A DNA stretch of 64,000 nucleotides, from assembly GCA_013398615.1 (NCBI GenBank), contig VZSR01003282.1:121022-185021 (forward strand), read 5' to 3'. The notes under the pieces are model-generated. The model was not told where the DNA came from, ran no database searches, and worked only from the letters and a program-made list of their open reading frames with translations. Below, piece by piece: positions 41,001-45,956 of this stretch (position 1 is its first letter; each line of letters opens with the position of its first letter). Made by a program: the position numbers and the translations under genes. This stretch comes from Brachypodius melanocephalos. Its lineage: Eukaryota; Chordata; Aves; Passeriformes; Pycnonotidae.

Positions 41001-42202
41001 ACACATCTTCTGTGATTACTTCTACAGTCAAAATTAAAACTCTTAATTATATGCTTTTAGCTTTGCCATATCCAAGTGAAATAGTATGTTGGATGGGAGA
41101 ATGTGTGGAACTAGCTGAAAAAACAGTAAAACTGCCAGGTCAAATGCACCAAAACAATCAACAGGAAGGCTTTTTTTCACGCAGACATCTTAGTGTTCTT
41201 GCATGTCAGAGAGAGCCAACTATGTAGGCTTTAAGCTGCTGGAGTCCCTGTAAATGATGTGGCTGTGGAGTGAATTGCCAGCTCTGTTGTGGGTAATTCT
41301 CCTGTAATGGTGGTTAATCATTTTATGGTCCTGCAATTAGACTGCATAGATTTTTAAAAGAGAAGACCACACTACATGCCTCTGTGTACCTTCCCTCCTT
41401 GTTAATATTCCTGTGCTCTAAGGAATCTGTGAAAATGGACCCTTTGCAATGTCTGTCATCCCCACACAGAGCAACTTCCCTAGGATAGCACAAGGAGCTT
41501 TTTAACCTCTTCAGGCTTTCTCCCATGAATATCAGATTTAAGTGCTCCCCATGTGCTCCTGTCAGTAGACTTGGAACTTTTATTCTTATTTTTAATAATT
41601 CCTGTGAATATTAGAACACTCTTTGGGCCATTCAGGATAATAAAAAAAATTAGCAAAGACAGTGTCACAGGATTATCTGGGCAGCCTTTTTTTGTACCCA
41701 TTTGTACCTCATTTAGATAAATTCAGCTCTATTCAGCATTTTGAAAGGACCCTGAGCCCAAGAATAGATGCATAAATGGAAAACAGCCATAACATTTTAA
41801 CTGGAAAGCTGTTGAAGAGAAGGAAGAATTAGTTTTCTAAAAGTTTGTTTTCCAGTACAGGCATGAAATTCTACCTTACAAAACTTCTAAGGAAAGTAAC
41901 AAAAGAGTGACGAGAGAGTATTTCCATTGACTGATGTTCATTTTCTTGTTAGAAATTCTAATTTAAATTCTGTATTTTCACATGTAGTTGAAATATTTTT
42001 CCCCTTTGATTCTCTGTGTTCCAAAAATCCTTCTTTTTTTTCTTTCAGGTACCCTAATCTTGAAGCATTTTCGCTGGATGTCAGGCTTGTTTTTGACAAC
42101 TGTGAAACTTTCAATGAGGATGATTCTGACATAGGCAGGGCTGGCCACAACATGAGGAAGTATTTTGAAAAAAAATGGACAGAGATTTTCAAAGTGAGCT
42201 GA
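1464..42202 (+). CDS. BAZ2B: BAZ2B, bromodomain adjacent to zinc finger 2B (spliced, 5' part outside window)
   Basis: Thirty exons, listed separately, join in phase with GT-AG borders to give 5,370 nt: 1,789 residues plus TGA. From my memory of the family (about 2,170 residues in human), roughly 380 N-terminal residues are missing to the left. Window-relative domains: acidic Ser-rich segment about 180-235; TAM/MBD-like about 303-395; AT-hook-like RGRPP and KGRPP about 405-435; charged helical region about 450-650; DDT about 653-730; acidic Asp tract about 865-915; WHIM-like motif (FGQDRYRRRYW) about 955-985; PHD finger 1553-1601; bromodomain about 1690-1789. BAZ2 proteins are nuclear chromatin readers that partner ISWI ATPases; the PHD reads the histone H3 tail and the bromodomain binds acetyl-lysine. 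Those roles are family knowledge. Identity is near certain from the domain order and length. Confidence 0.97.
2074..3243 (+). other. BAZ2B intron w1-w2
   Basis: Contains a 24-bp direct tandem duplication at 2392-2439. Otherwise nothing recognised; the small ORFs on both strands have no matching splice structure. Confidence 0.7.
2392..2439 (+). repeat. two-copy 24-bp tandem duplication
   Basis: Positions 2392-2415 and 2416-2439 are adjacent copies that differ at four or five bases and share the core GATCCATGGTT. Probably a local slippage or duplication product. Confidence 0.75.
3244..3540 (+). CDS. BAZ2B: BAZ2B coding exon w2 (acidic/Ser-rich)
   Basis: Acceptor ctttaaacag before 3244, donor TGTG|gtatct after 3540, 297 nt. 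A split Glu codon joins it to w1 (SQS-E-SDSNSESDTEG). The first third continues the acidic tract; the rest is Ser/Thr-rich (LNKTSSSVKSSSSGLT) with no fold that I recognise. Confidence 0.93.
3541..5934 (+). other. BAZ2B intron w2-w3
   Basis: Mostly AT-rich. Holds an AT-only palindromic patch near 4232-4291 and a GC-richer stretch near 5090-5240. No gene recognised. Confidence 0.7.
4232..4291. repeat. AT-rich palindromic patch
   Basis: Repeats of ATAGTATA/TATACTAT; positions 4244-4257 form a perfect palindrome (TATACTATAGTATA). Likely an AT microsatellite able to form a hairpin or cruciform. Confidence 0.65.
5935..5995 (+). CDS. BAZ2B: BAZ2B coding exon w3 (start of TAM/MBD-like domain)
   Basis: Acceptor tctgttttag, donor TATGG|gtacgt, 61 nt. 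It encodes ISKRRRVADERELRVPLNYG. The basic KRRR is followed by the first strand of the TAM (methyl-CpG-binding-like) domain. Phase joins both neighbours. Confidence 0.93.
6525..6633 (+). CDS. BAZ2B: BAZ2B coding exon w4 (TAM/MBD-like domain)
   Basis: Acceptor ttactctag, donor GTAAAG|gtacat, 109 nt. It encodes WQRETRIRNFGGRLQGEVAY then FAPCGKKLRQYPEVVK, the core of the TAM domain shared by BAZ2A and BAZ2B. In BAZ2A this domain is linked to nucleic-acid binding; for BAZ2B I infer a similar role. Confidence 0.95.
6899..7000 (+). CDS. BAZ2B: BAZ2B coding exon w5 (TAM/MBD-like domain)
   Basis: Acceptor gattttttcag, donor CCGCAG|gtatcc, 102 nt in phase 0. It encodes YLSRNGIMDISRDNFSFSAK followed by IGVGDFYEARDGPQ. 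The Gly codon at 6962-6964 falls where I recall Arg in the mammalian protein; see findings. Confidence 0.95.
7001..11573 (+). other. BAZ2B intron w5-w6 (4.6 kb)
   Basis: Contains a short TG/TA-rich patch around 7420-7447. I recognise no exon, RNA gene or known repeat in the rest. Confidence 0.65.
11574..11784 (+). CDS. BAZ2B: BAZ2B coding exon w6 (end of TAM, AT-hook-like motifs)
   Basis: Acceptor caattcaaag, donor CAGG|gtagga, 211 nt. It begins GVQWCLLKEEEVIPRIRAME, then carries two basic Gly-Arg-Pro motifs, RRGRPPNPDR and RRKGRPPNVG, that resemble AT hooks (minor-groove DNA binders). It ends with KLLRKLQAQ at the start of the helical region. This exon is GC-richer than its surroundings. 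Confidence 0.95.
12711..12803 (+). CDS. BAZ2B: BAZ2B coding exon w7 (charged helix)
   Basis: Acceptor tttgtaacag, donor CAAG|gtaagt, 93 nt. It encodes IARQAAQIKLLRKLQKQEQA followed by RAAKEAKKQQ, a strongly charged helix-forming stretch. Confidence 0.94.
12918..12979 (+). CDS. BAZ2B: BAZ2B coding exon w8 (charged helix)
   Basis: Acceptor gtttgttag, donor CAACAG|gtaaac, 62 nt. It encodes IMAAEEKRKQKEQIKIMKQQ, which continues the charged helix and ends in phase 0. Confidence 0.94.
12980..14224 (+). other. BAZ2B intron w8-w9
   Basis: AT-rich intron. Nothing recognised apart from the splice sites. Confidence 0.7.
14225..14290 (+). CDS. BAZ2B: BAZ2B coding exon w9 (charged helix, 66 nt)
   Basis: Acceptor cccttgtag, donor TTAGAG|gtaaaa. 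It is 66 nt, phase 0 at both ends, and encodes EKIKRIQQIRMEKELRAQQI then LE. Because it is frame-neutral, skipping it would remove 22 residues without a frameshift. Confidence 0.94.
15010..15075 (+). CDS. BAZ2B: BAZ2B coding exon w10 (charged helix, 66 nt)
   Basis: Acceptor atgcacag, donor ATAAAG|gttagt, 66 nt, phase 0-0. It encodes AKKKKKEEAANAKLLEAEKR then IK. Confidence 0.94.
15721..15765 (+). CDS. BAZ2B: BAZ2B coding exon w11 (charged helix, 45 nt)
   Basis: Acceptor tctgttgaag, donor CACCAG|gttggt, 45 nt, phase 0-0. It encodes EKEMRRQQAVLLKHQ. The pattern E-x-E-x-RRQ is repeated in exon w13, which suggests an old exon duplication. Confidence 0.92.
16014..16040 (+). CDS. BAZ2B: BAZ2B coding microexon w12 (27 nt)
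   Basis: Acceptor ctctttctaccag before 16014, donor ATG|gtatgg after 16040. The nine residues ELERHRLDM fit between w11 and w13, are phase 0-0, and match the mammalian protein as I remember it. The exon is too short to stand out as an ORF. Whether it is always included cannot be told from DNA. Confidence 0.85.
17222..17287 (+). CDS. BAZ2B: BAZ2B coding exon w13 (charged helix, 66 nt)
   Basis: Acceptor tgcttcaatag, donor GCAGAA|gtgagt, 66 nt, phase 0-0. It encodes ERERRRQHMMLMKAMEARKK then AE. Confidence 0.94.
17288..19739 (+). other. BAZ2B intron w13-w14
   Basis: Contains a probable old LINE remnant at 17851-17925 and a GC-richer, GT-rich stretch at about 18840-19160. Nothing else recognised. 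Confidence 0.65.
17851..17925 (+). mobile_element. probable ancient CR1/L3-type LINE 3' remnant
   Basis: The stretch with CAGGATACCAGGCTAAATGA and TTTAGTCTGATCCAGTG resembles, from memory, the 3' end of old amniote CR1/L3 LINEs (gatac-gggct-gatgg-ccat-ggtctgacccagt). Heavily decayed and short, so the family call is tentative. Confidence 0.4.
19740..19880 (+). CDS. BAZ2B: BAZ2B coding exon w14 (charged helix before DDT)
   Basis: Acceptor tctcttaag, donor CAGAAG|gtaatc, 141 nt, phase 0-0. It is a Lys/Arg/Glu-rich helix that ends LKKPNEDMCLADQK just before the DDT domain. Confidence 0.95.
20626..20880 (+). CDS. BAZ2B: BAZ2B coding exon w15 (DDT domain)
   Basis: Acceptor ttacttcccag, donor TACAAG|gtaaaa, 255 nt, phase 0-0. 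It starts PFPELPRIPGLVLDGSTF and contains MVVQFLRNFGKVLGFD, the DDT hallmark helices. DDT domains occur in ISWI-associated remodeller subunits and help bind the ATPase (family knowledge). Confidence 0.96.
21633..21847 (+). CDS. BAZ2B: BAZ2B coding exon w16 (after DDT; WHIM-type region)
   Basis: Acceptor gttcttttttag, donor GTAAG|gtaaga, 215 nt. It encodes GEHLLNVGINRDNVSEILQI and then QKASVLAFLVNELACSKSVV. The second segment fits the first WHIM motif, the helical unit that follows DDT in this family. Confidence 0.95.
21848..23238 (+). other. BAZ2B intron w16-w17
   Basis: Nothing recognised. A 169-codon open frame lies on the minus strand (22692-23201), but I see no family motif and treat it as chance. 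Confidence 0.6.
23239..23313 (+). CDS. BAZ2B: BAZ2B coding exon w17
   Basis: Acceptor catctttgacag, donor CGGAA|gtaagt, 75 nt. It encodes EIDKNIDYMSNLRRDKWMVE then GKLR, joined by split codons on both sides. Confidence 0.95.
23314..28378 (+). other. BAZ2B intron w17-w18 (5.1 kb, largest in window)
   Basis: AT-rich with pyrimidine-rich stretches around 24060-24560 and A/T runs near 27030-27100. No repeat family or exon recognised. Near its 3' end lies a decoy acceptor at 28311. Confidence 0.65.
28379..28622 (+). CDS. BAZ2B: BAZ2B coding exon w18 (basic then acidic Asp tract)
   Basis: Acceptor catgtgtcccaag, donor GATGAG|gtgggg, 244 nt. It encodes LRIIHAKKTGKRD, then the basic cluster GRKRRRKGG (a nuclear-localisation candidate), then an Asp-rich tract with seven GAT codons in a row inside a run of nine Asp. 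A stronger-looking acceptor (tttctttcag) lies 67 nt upstream but leads to a stop; see findings. Confidence 0.93.
28503..28580 (+). repeat. BAZ2B: coding GAT/GAC trinucleotide tract (poly-Asp)
   Basis: Seven uninterrupted GAT codons flanked by GAC code for nine Asp in a row, followed by more Asp/Glu codons. Uninterrupted GAT runs can change length by slippage. Confidence 0.85.
29313..29375 (+). CDS. BAZ2B: BAZ2B coding exon w19
   Basis: Acceptor ggtgattatag, donor ACAAAG|gtgaga, 63 nt, phase 0-0. It encodes DDGDQTASVEELEKQIEKLT then K, a short coiled-coil-like helix. Confidence 0.94.
30379..30523 (+). CDS. BAZ2B: BAZ2B coding exon w20 (WHIM-like motif)
   Basis: Acceptor tttaaatag, donor GAAG|gtaaga, 145 nt. 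It contains MFGQDRYRRRYWILPQCGGI, the Asp-Arg-(x)-Arg-x-Tyr-Trp core of the later WHIM motif, thought to contact linker DNA near ISWI. Confidence 0.96.
30524..33133 (+). other. BAZ2B intron w20-w21
   Basis: AT-rich, with one GC-richer patch just after the donor (30530-30670). No exon or repeat recognised. Confidence 0.65.
33134..33798 (+). CDS. BAZ2B: BAZ2B coding exon w21 (large linker exon)
   Basis: Acceptor cacctttttag, donor CTGCAG|gtaaat, 665 nt, the largest coding exon in the window. It begins with a Lys/Glu helix (LEEIAKEKEKLKKEE), then a conserved stretch FLQKPGSFSKLSKLLEVAKM, then a Ser/Pro-rich disordered segment that includes QWFSLLPRVPCDD. Confidence 0.95.
34308..34581 (+). CDS. 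BAZ2B: BAZ2B coding exon w22
   Basis: Two acceptors lie in tandem (tag at 34302-34304, cag at 34305-34307). I chose the second, which gives the length I recall for mammals; the first would add one Gln. Donor GAAG|gtaagt; 274 nt. It encodes GLQFCGWPTGVLTSNVPF followed by a Ser/Ala/Pro-rich linker. Confidence 0.9.
34747..34902 (+). CDS. BAZ2B: BAZ2B coding exon w23 (WHIM-like helix)
   Basis: Acceptor tcttgatttag, donor GGATG|gtatgt, 156 nt. It encodes MQYGWWRITDPEDLKSLLKV and LHLRGIREKALQKQIQKH, the last WHIM-type motif before the PHD region. Confidence 0.95.
35357..35517 (+). CDS. BAZ2B: BAZ2B coding exon w24
   Basis: Acceptor ctcaaatacag, donor GTTAAG|gtaaaa, 161 nt. It encodes VAIIDISENEDNQVTRDVVE and a Leu/Glu helix ending RRVASASLQVK. 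Confidence 0.95.
36414..36724 (+). CDS. BAZ2B: BAZ2B coding exon w25
   Basis: Acceptor tctattgacatag, donor GACGG|gtaggt, 311 nt. It encodes GWLCPEPASERDDLVY, a Gly/Ser-rich loop, then PLDIAVTRLADLERNIERRY. The conserved linker before the PHD finger. Confidence 0.95.
37111..37246 (+). CDS. BAZ2B: BAZ2B coding exon w26
   Basis: Acceptor ttttaatgcag, donor AAAGTT|gtaagt, 136 nt. It encodes EEDIAPGLKVWRRALSEARS and CIQQLQKSIAWEKSIMKV, the helix leading into the PHD finger. Confidence 0.95.
37247..38978 (+). other. BAZ2B intron w26-w27, carries a SINE
   Basis: Intron before the PHD exon. It holds the tRNA-derived SINE at 38183-38318; nothing else recognised. Confidence 0.7.
38183..38318 (+). 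mobile_element. tRNA-Ile-derived SINE with CR1-like tail (TguSINE1 type)
   Basis: The head reads like tRNA-Ile: CAGTTGGTTAGAGCAG, an anticodon arm GGTG-CTCATAA-CACC with perfect 4-bp stem, a T-arm region, and the 3' end TACGGGCCA. It is followed by a tail with GTGGACTCAATGATCCTCAT and a terminal ATTCTGTGATAC, the avian CR1 3' end. From memory this is the passerine TguSINE1 design, in which a CR1-like tail allows use of the CR1 machinery. The 5' end (A box) is diverged, so the copy is probably not transcribed by Pol III. The anticodon position reads CAT, not AAT. Confidence 0.8.
38979..39125 (+). CDS. BAZ2B: BAZ2B coding exon w27 (PHD finger)
   Basis: Acceptor catgaattacag, donor GCAAAG|gtaacc, 147 nt, phase 0-0. 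One exon holds the whole C4HC3 PHD finger: CQIC, CDGC, HTYC and CPAC supply the eight zinc ligands, with the acidic GDNEELLLL stretch between the first pairs. PHD fingers of this type read the unmodified H3 N-terminus (family knowledge). Confidence 0.97.
39126..39861 (+). other. BAZ2B intron w27-w28
   Basis: AT-rich with A and T homopolymer runs near 39479-39522. Nothing else recognised. Confidence 0.7.
39862..40130 (+). CDS. BAZ2B: BAZ2B coding exon w28 (basic linker)
   Basis: Acceptor ctctatttcag, donor TGCAG|gtaaag, 269 nt. It encodes a Lys-rich linker between PHD and bromodomain with several basic clusters (KIKKLQIKGKK, PKKRKMDE); the second resembles a classical nuclear-localisation signal. 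Confidence 0.95.
40755..40898 (+). CDS. BAZ2B: BAZ2B coding exon w29 (bromodomain, first half)
   Basis: Acceptor ttattttattcag, donor GGACA|gtaagt, 144 nt. It encodes the bromodomain Z helix and ZA loop: EDAWPFLLPVNLKLVPGYKK then VIKKPMDFSTIRDKLSSG. The WPF shelf is intact. Confidence 0.97.
40899..42048 (+). other. BAZ2B intron w29-w30
   Basis: Intron splitting the bromodomain. No repeat or exon recognised. Confidence 0.7.
42049..42202 (+). CDS. BAZ2B: BAZ2B last coding exon w30 (bromodomain, second half)
   Basis: Acceptor ttttctttcag, 154 nt, TGA at 42200-42202. It encodes VRLVFDNCETFNEDDSDIGR; the Asn of CETFN is the expected acetyl-lysine anchor and the Ile of DSDIG the gatekeeper. The protein ends KKWTEIFKVS. 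Confidence 0.97.
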
Positions 42203-42562
42203 AGCTATTAGAACTCTCTCTTTTTTTTCCTTATTTTTTTCTTTTTCCATTAAATGAGGACTGATAAGACCAGCAATGTGAACTATATTTACATGGAAGT
42301 GCAAGGCACATACGTAACTAATTTTTTCCTTTGAAATACCACAGAGTTGTGATACTAGTTTTAAAGGCTTCACTCCTACAGCAACCATGGCCCCTTGGTT
42401 ATTGGTTTGTGTGTTTTAACAAACTAATTTAGGTAGAACAGGGAAGCACACCCAAAGAATTTCAAAGAAAGGGGTGTTATAGTGCAATAGCAATTTATCA
42501 AAACGCACTGAATATTCAACCACCAGAGCTCTACTTGGGGAAATGGTTCTCTTTTCCCTTTC

Positions 42563-42568
42563 AATAAA
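42563..42568 (+). terminator. BAZ2B: proximal poly(A) signal (AATAAA) of BAZ2B
   Basis: Canonical AATAAA 361 nt after the stop codon, followed within about 20 nt by a T-rich run. Use would give a short 3'UTR. Unproven without 3'-end reads. Confidence 0.45.
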
Positions 42569-42895
42569 TATCTATTTTTCATTTTTTTTTTTTACTTTGT
42601 AGCTTATTTTTTAGTGAATGTATTTAATTTTATGAATTATTTATGATTATACAGCATTCAGAATCTTCGTTTTCTATGAAAAGGAAGAACTAGAAAATTG
42701 CTTTAAATGTTGAAAATACAACAAGGAATGTTTTAAAATATAAAACTAAGCCAAGTAAAACTGTTTACACTGATGTGCTGTGAAGGCACTAAAAATTAAA
42801 CTTTACTGTAGAGTTACAAGTACATTTATATATATGTTGCTGCATCACTTGTGTAGTTAAATTGTATTTCAAGACAGTGAAGAAAAATTGAGACA

Positions 42896-42903
42896 TGTAT
42901 ATA
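42896..42903 (+). promoter_or_regulatory. Pumilio-type element in BAZ2B 3'UTR
   Basis: TGTATATA fits the Pumilio consensus UGUANAUA exactly. It lies between the two poly(A) signals, so only the long 3'UTR would carry it. Confidence 0.45.
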
Positions 42904-42950
42904 CTGTTCATTATTGTTTATATTAAGTCTTGTTTTAAATATGTATGATG

Positions 42951-42958
42951 TGTACATA
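42951..42958 (+). promoter_or_regulatory. second Pumilio-type element in BAZ2B 3'UTR
   Basis: TGTACATA is a second exact UGUANAUA match, 47 nt after the first one ends. Two close copies raise the chance that they matter. Confidence 0.45.
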
Positions 42959-43491
42959 TTGTTTGCAGACATTATTGTTTATGCCTTAGGAGGATGGTAG
43001 CATTTTATTTTAGTCTTAAGGTAATTATAACTCTATGGCTTGTACAGTAATTATCCTCTACCAACACTGTGGAGTCTCCTTAATCTTGGTAGTGCCTGCC
43101 TTTAAAACAGGGTGTAGGGGATATTAGTTTTCCATTTTTTCTATTTTGTTATATAATTTCAAGCCCCCACGGCCTCAAAATTCAAATATAATCATTTGTA
43201 TCCATGTGGAAGAAAATTGTGACAATTTCCTACGCACACAGTATTTTTTCATAGAAACATTTCCCTCCATTTGCCTTGCCACAGAATAACAAAAGAAGAC
43301 ATTTGTAACCACTGTGTTTTATCTACTGTGTGTTGTGGTGGCCTGCTGGGGCAGATAGATCGGGATTTTTTTTGTACTAATGTAAGAGTACTTGAAGTTT
43401 TATTTAAAAGAAATGTTGTGGAAAGGTAGCATTCTTTTTCTTTTCCTTTTTTAGGAGTGTTATTTTTCACTAGTATGTGTGGCACGGATAC

Positions 43492-43497
43492 AATAAA
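43492..43497 (+). terminator. BAZ2B: distal poly(A) signal (AATAAA) of BAZ2B
   Basis: Canonical AATAAA in the context gatacaataaaagact, about 1.29 kb after the stop. The sequence beyond it loses the uniform AT-rich 3'UTR character, so I take it as the main gene end. Confidence 0.7.
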
Positions 43498-43515
43498 AGA
43501 CTGTTTTGCAAACCA

Positions 43516-45240
43516 GATTTTCTTGGCAATTTAATACTTCAGGTCCTGTGTACACAGGTTTTTTGGTTTGGGGTATTTTTTAAATAATATCTTGGGAGTC
43601 TTGCATTTAACATTCAGTTCTTTTTATGATGCATCTAATTCTCCTGGGCTTTTAATGGTAGTTCATAAGGAAACAATTGCCAAGCAGTCAGAGAGCAGTT
43701 CCCTGCCTGTAAATAACAGAGGTATGCCAGGCTGATCACTGTCCTTCTGGACAGGAATATGCACGTTTGGTCATGTTTCTGAAAACCACTGTCCCTGTAA
43801 GGTTTTGTCTCTTTTTTGGCCTGTAGAAGGGCATTAATTATAGCCCTTACTCTGACTGGAGAAAATACAGGAATTACAAATATATACTGTTGAACCACAG
43901 TACCTGTAGTTCTCTCACAGAACGATGTGAGAGGGAGGGGTGTTGGTTTATGCTTTTAAACTAGGTCTGCCATATTTGAGTCTTAGTGCCTATTTCTTTA
44001 ATGAAAGTTTCCATTGCTCTCCCCAGAATATCTTGTTCAGTAATATTTTGCTTTATTCTAAAGTCCTGTTAGAATAATCTGTTATTACTTTGAATTAAAA
44101 AAATCACATTTGGGTGTCAGTCTTGCATGCTAACGTGAGCTCTCGCACTGATTGCACCACACCTTTCCTTTTCATGACCTCATGACATCAAATAAGTTCT
44201 GAAGACTTCCCTAAAGAGGTTTGCTGACATGTACCAGAGACGTGAAGATTAATCACTGTTTTGAATTTATGATGGTAAGCTTGTAAGAAGGGGTTATAAA
44301 TATGCTTAGATAACTGAGAAATCTAGTTCTTCAATATTTTTTTTTCCAGATTCTGTACTGGTTAGTTTTCTGAAATGTCAGACAGATTACCAGCTACACT
44401 ACGTACAATATCTGTAATACAGGTCAAAATTGCAGTTTTTTCAGCTTATATCCCAATTCAGCTGAACAGCTGGGAAGGTGGCAACAGCTACTATAGTTAC
44501 GACAGTAAGACAAGCATCACCTCTCTCTAACTCGACATGGCCAGTGTATTGCTTTCCTTGCTAACAGCCAGTATCTTCATTGCTCTCGCAGTAAAACTAA
44601 ATTTACAGGAAATATTATATTTGAATGGCAAGCTTGAGTCATGCGTATACTCTCATATCTCCACAGAAAAGTGCAGGCCTTTAACCACTGGAAAAATGTA
44701 AACATTTCCTCTTTGCTGATTTTTCTCTCCTGTTGATGTGTGTATGTTTTCTTAAGAGGAAAAGTTTTCCAGTGTGCTCTCATCCTTTCTGAACAAAGTG
44801 TTATGCCAGTTTTAGTTTAGAGAATTTATTTGGAAACTTTCAAACTTACTATAAGTACTGTAATGGCACTCAGTGAAGAGTATTTTGGTTGCGTGTGGAT
44901 TCTCTTTTTTCTCTCATCTCTGAAAAAAATGGAATGGTAAAAAAGCAGCTGAAAATCAAAACATGTAGCTTTAAAAGGAGGTCTAAAGCCTTCTTTTTAG
45001 TAGTGGCTGTCACCTAGGATTCAGAACAAAGGCCAGGCTTCAGCCGTCGACTACAGAGTGTGTGCAGCCAAATAACAGAGCGTGAGATGGTACAGACTGA
45101 ACACGGAAGGCCGATCATTTAGGGAATGCTTCCTGGGCACCTTGATTCCGGGAAAGTGACTTTGTCTTTCTCAAAACGTGTAAGTGCCGGCTAAACCATT
45201 TATTCTGCATGAGTTGCTGAGCGTGTGATGGTGTAAATTA
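43516..45240. other. intergenic region BAZ2B-WDSUB1
   Basis: About 1.7 kb, AT-rich on the left and rising in GC from about 45000 towards the CpG island. No gene, RNA or repeat recognised. Confidence 0.65.
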
Positions 45241-45439
45241 CCTGGCCGCTCCTGGGCCTGGGGGAGCACTCTGTTGGAGCTCCCCTTGGCTGTGCTCGAG
45301 GGCCGTGCCTGTGGCGGGCGGAGGCCTGCGGGAGGCGGTCACCGTGCGGATCTCAGCGCTGCCCGCTCGGACGCGGCTGGCACCCGGCAGTGCGCCGGTC
45401 TGAGGGCGCGGCAGTGACCGGGAGCATCCGGCCCCGCCG

Positions 45440-45444
45440 CCAAT
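45440..45444 (+). promoter_or_regulatory. CCAAT box in CpG-island promoter
   Basis: CCAAT in the context ccgccgCCAATgcc, 194 nt upstream of the first exon-1 ATG. NF-Y sites at this distance are common in CpG-island promoters. Confidence 0.4.
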
Positions 45445-45637
45445 GCCACAGGCGCTGGCACCGCCCGCACCCGGGCAGGCTTCGTGCCAAGGCAGGCCCA
45501 GCGCCGGCGGCTGTGCGGCTCCGGGCCGGAGCTGAGAACGCGGAGGGCTGAAGGTGGCACGATCCGCGCTGCCTCAGCGCCACGCAACGCCGGCTCCCCC
45601 CGCGGCCGGCGCACAGTGGGTCGGCCCGGGCCGCACC

Positions 45638-45730
45638 ATGGCGAGAGGCCGGGGGAGTACCGCGCGTGCGCAGCTCTCTGGGCAGTGTGGCGGGGCCGAG
45701 GCGGGAGGCGCCGCGGTCGGAGCGCGGGAG
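45638..45730 (+). other. WDSUB1: WDSUB1 exon 1 (untranslated), end part, with upstream ATG
   Basis: The donor GCGGGAG|gtgagg at 45731 is the best one in the CpG island and would splice to the acceptor before 48063. The exon 5' end is not defined. An ATG at 45638 in the context CCGCACCATGG opens a frame that stays open to the donor and ends at TGA 48090-48092 after splicing, overlapping the true start. Exon placement is inferred; the donor alone is seen. Confidence 0.55.
45661..45672 (-). promoter_or_regulatory. NRF1-type binding site
   Basis: On the minus strand TGCGCACGCGCG fits the NRF1 consensus YGCGCAYGCGCR at all 12 positions. It lies inside the putative exon 1, typical for CpG-island promoters. 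Confidence 0.55.
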
Positions 45731-45753
45731 GTGAGGCGGGATCCCTGTCACGG

Positions 45754-45956
45754 CCGGGATCCCCTCACAGCCCGGACCCCCTCTCGGCCGGGACCCCCTC
45801 ACAGCCCGGACCCCCTCTCGGCCGGGATCCCCTCTCGGCCGGGATCCCCTCACAGCCCGGACCCCCTCTCGGCCGGGATCCCCTCACAGCCCGACTCCCT
45901 CACGGCCGGGATCCCCTCACAGCCCGGACCCCCTCACGACCGGGCTCACCTCACGG
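45754..45956 (+). repeat. GC-rich minisatellite, 12 half units of about 17 bp
   Basis: Twelve adjacent 16-17-bp units alternate mainly between CCGGGATCCCCTCACAG and CCCGGACCCCCTCTCGG, giving a higher-order unit near 34 bp. It starts 24 nt after the exon-1 donor. The open frames across it on both strands are low-complexity artefacts. Confidence 0.9.

Larger units (their letters stand above)
42203..43515 (+). other. BAZ2B: BAZ2B 3' untranslated region
   Basis: AT-rich sequence after the stop codon with no coding potential. The end is set by the AATAAA at 43492-43497; the exact cleavage site about 15-20 nt later is inferred. It includes a proximal poly(A) signal and two Pumilio-type motifs listed separately. 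Confidence 0.75.
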
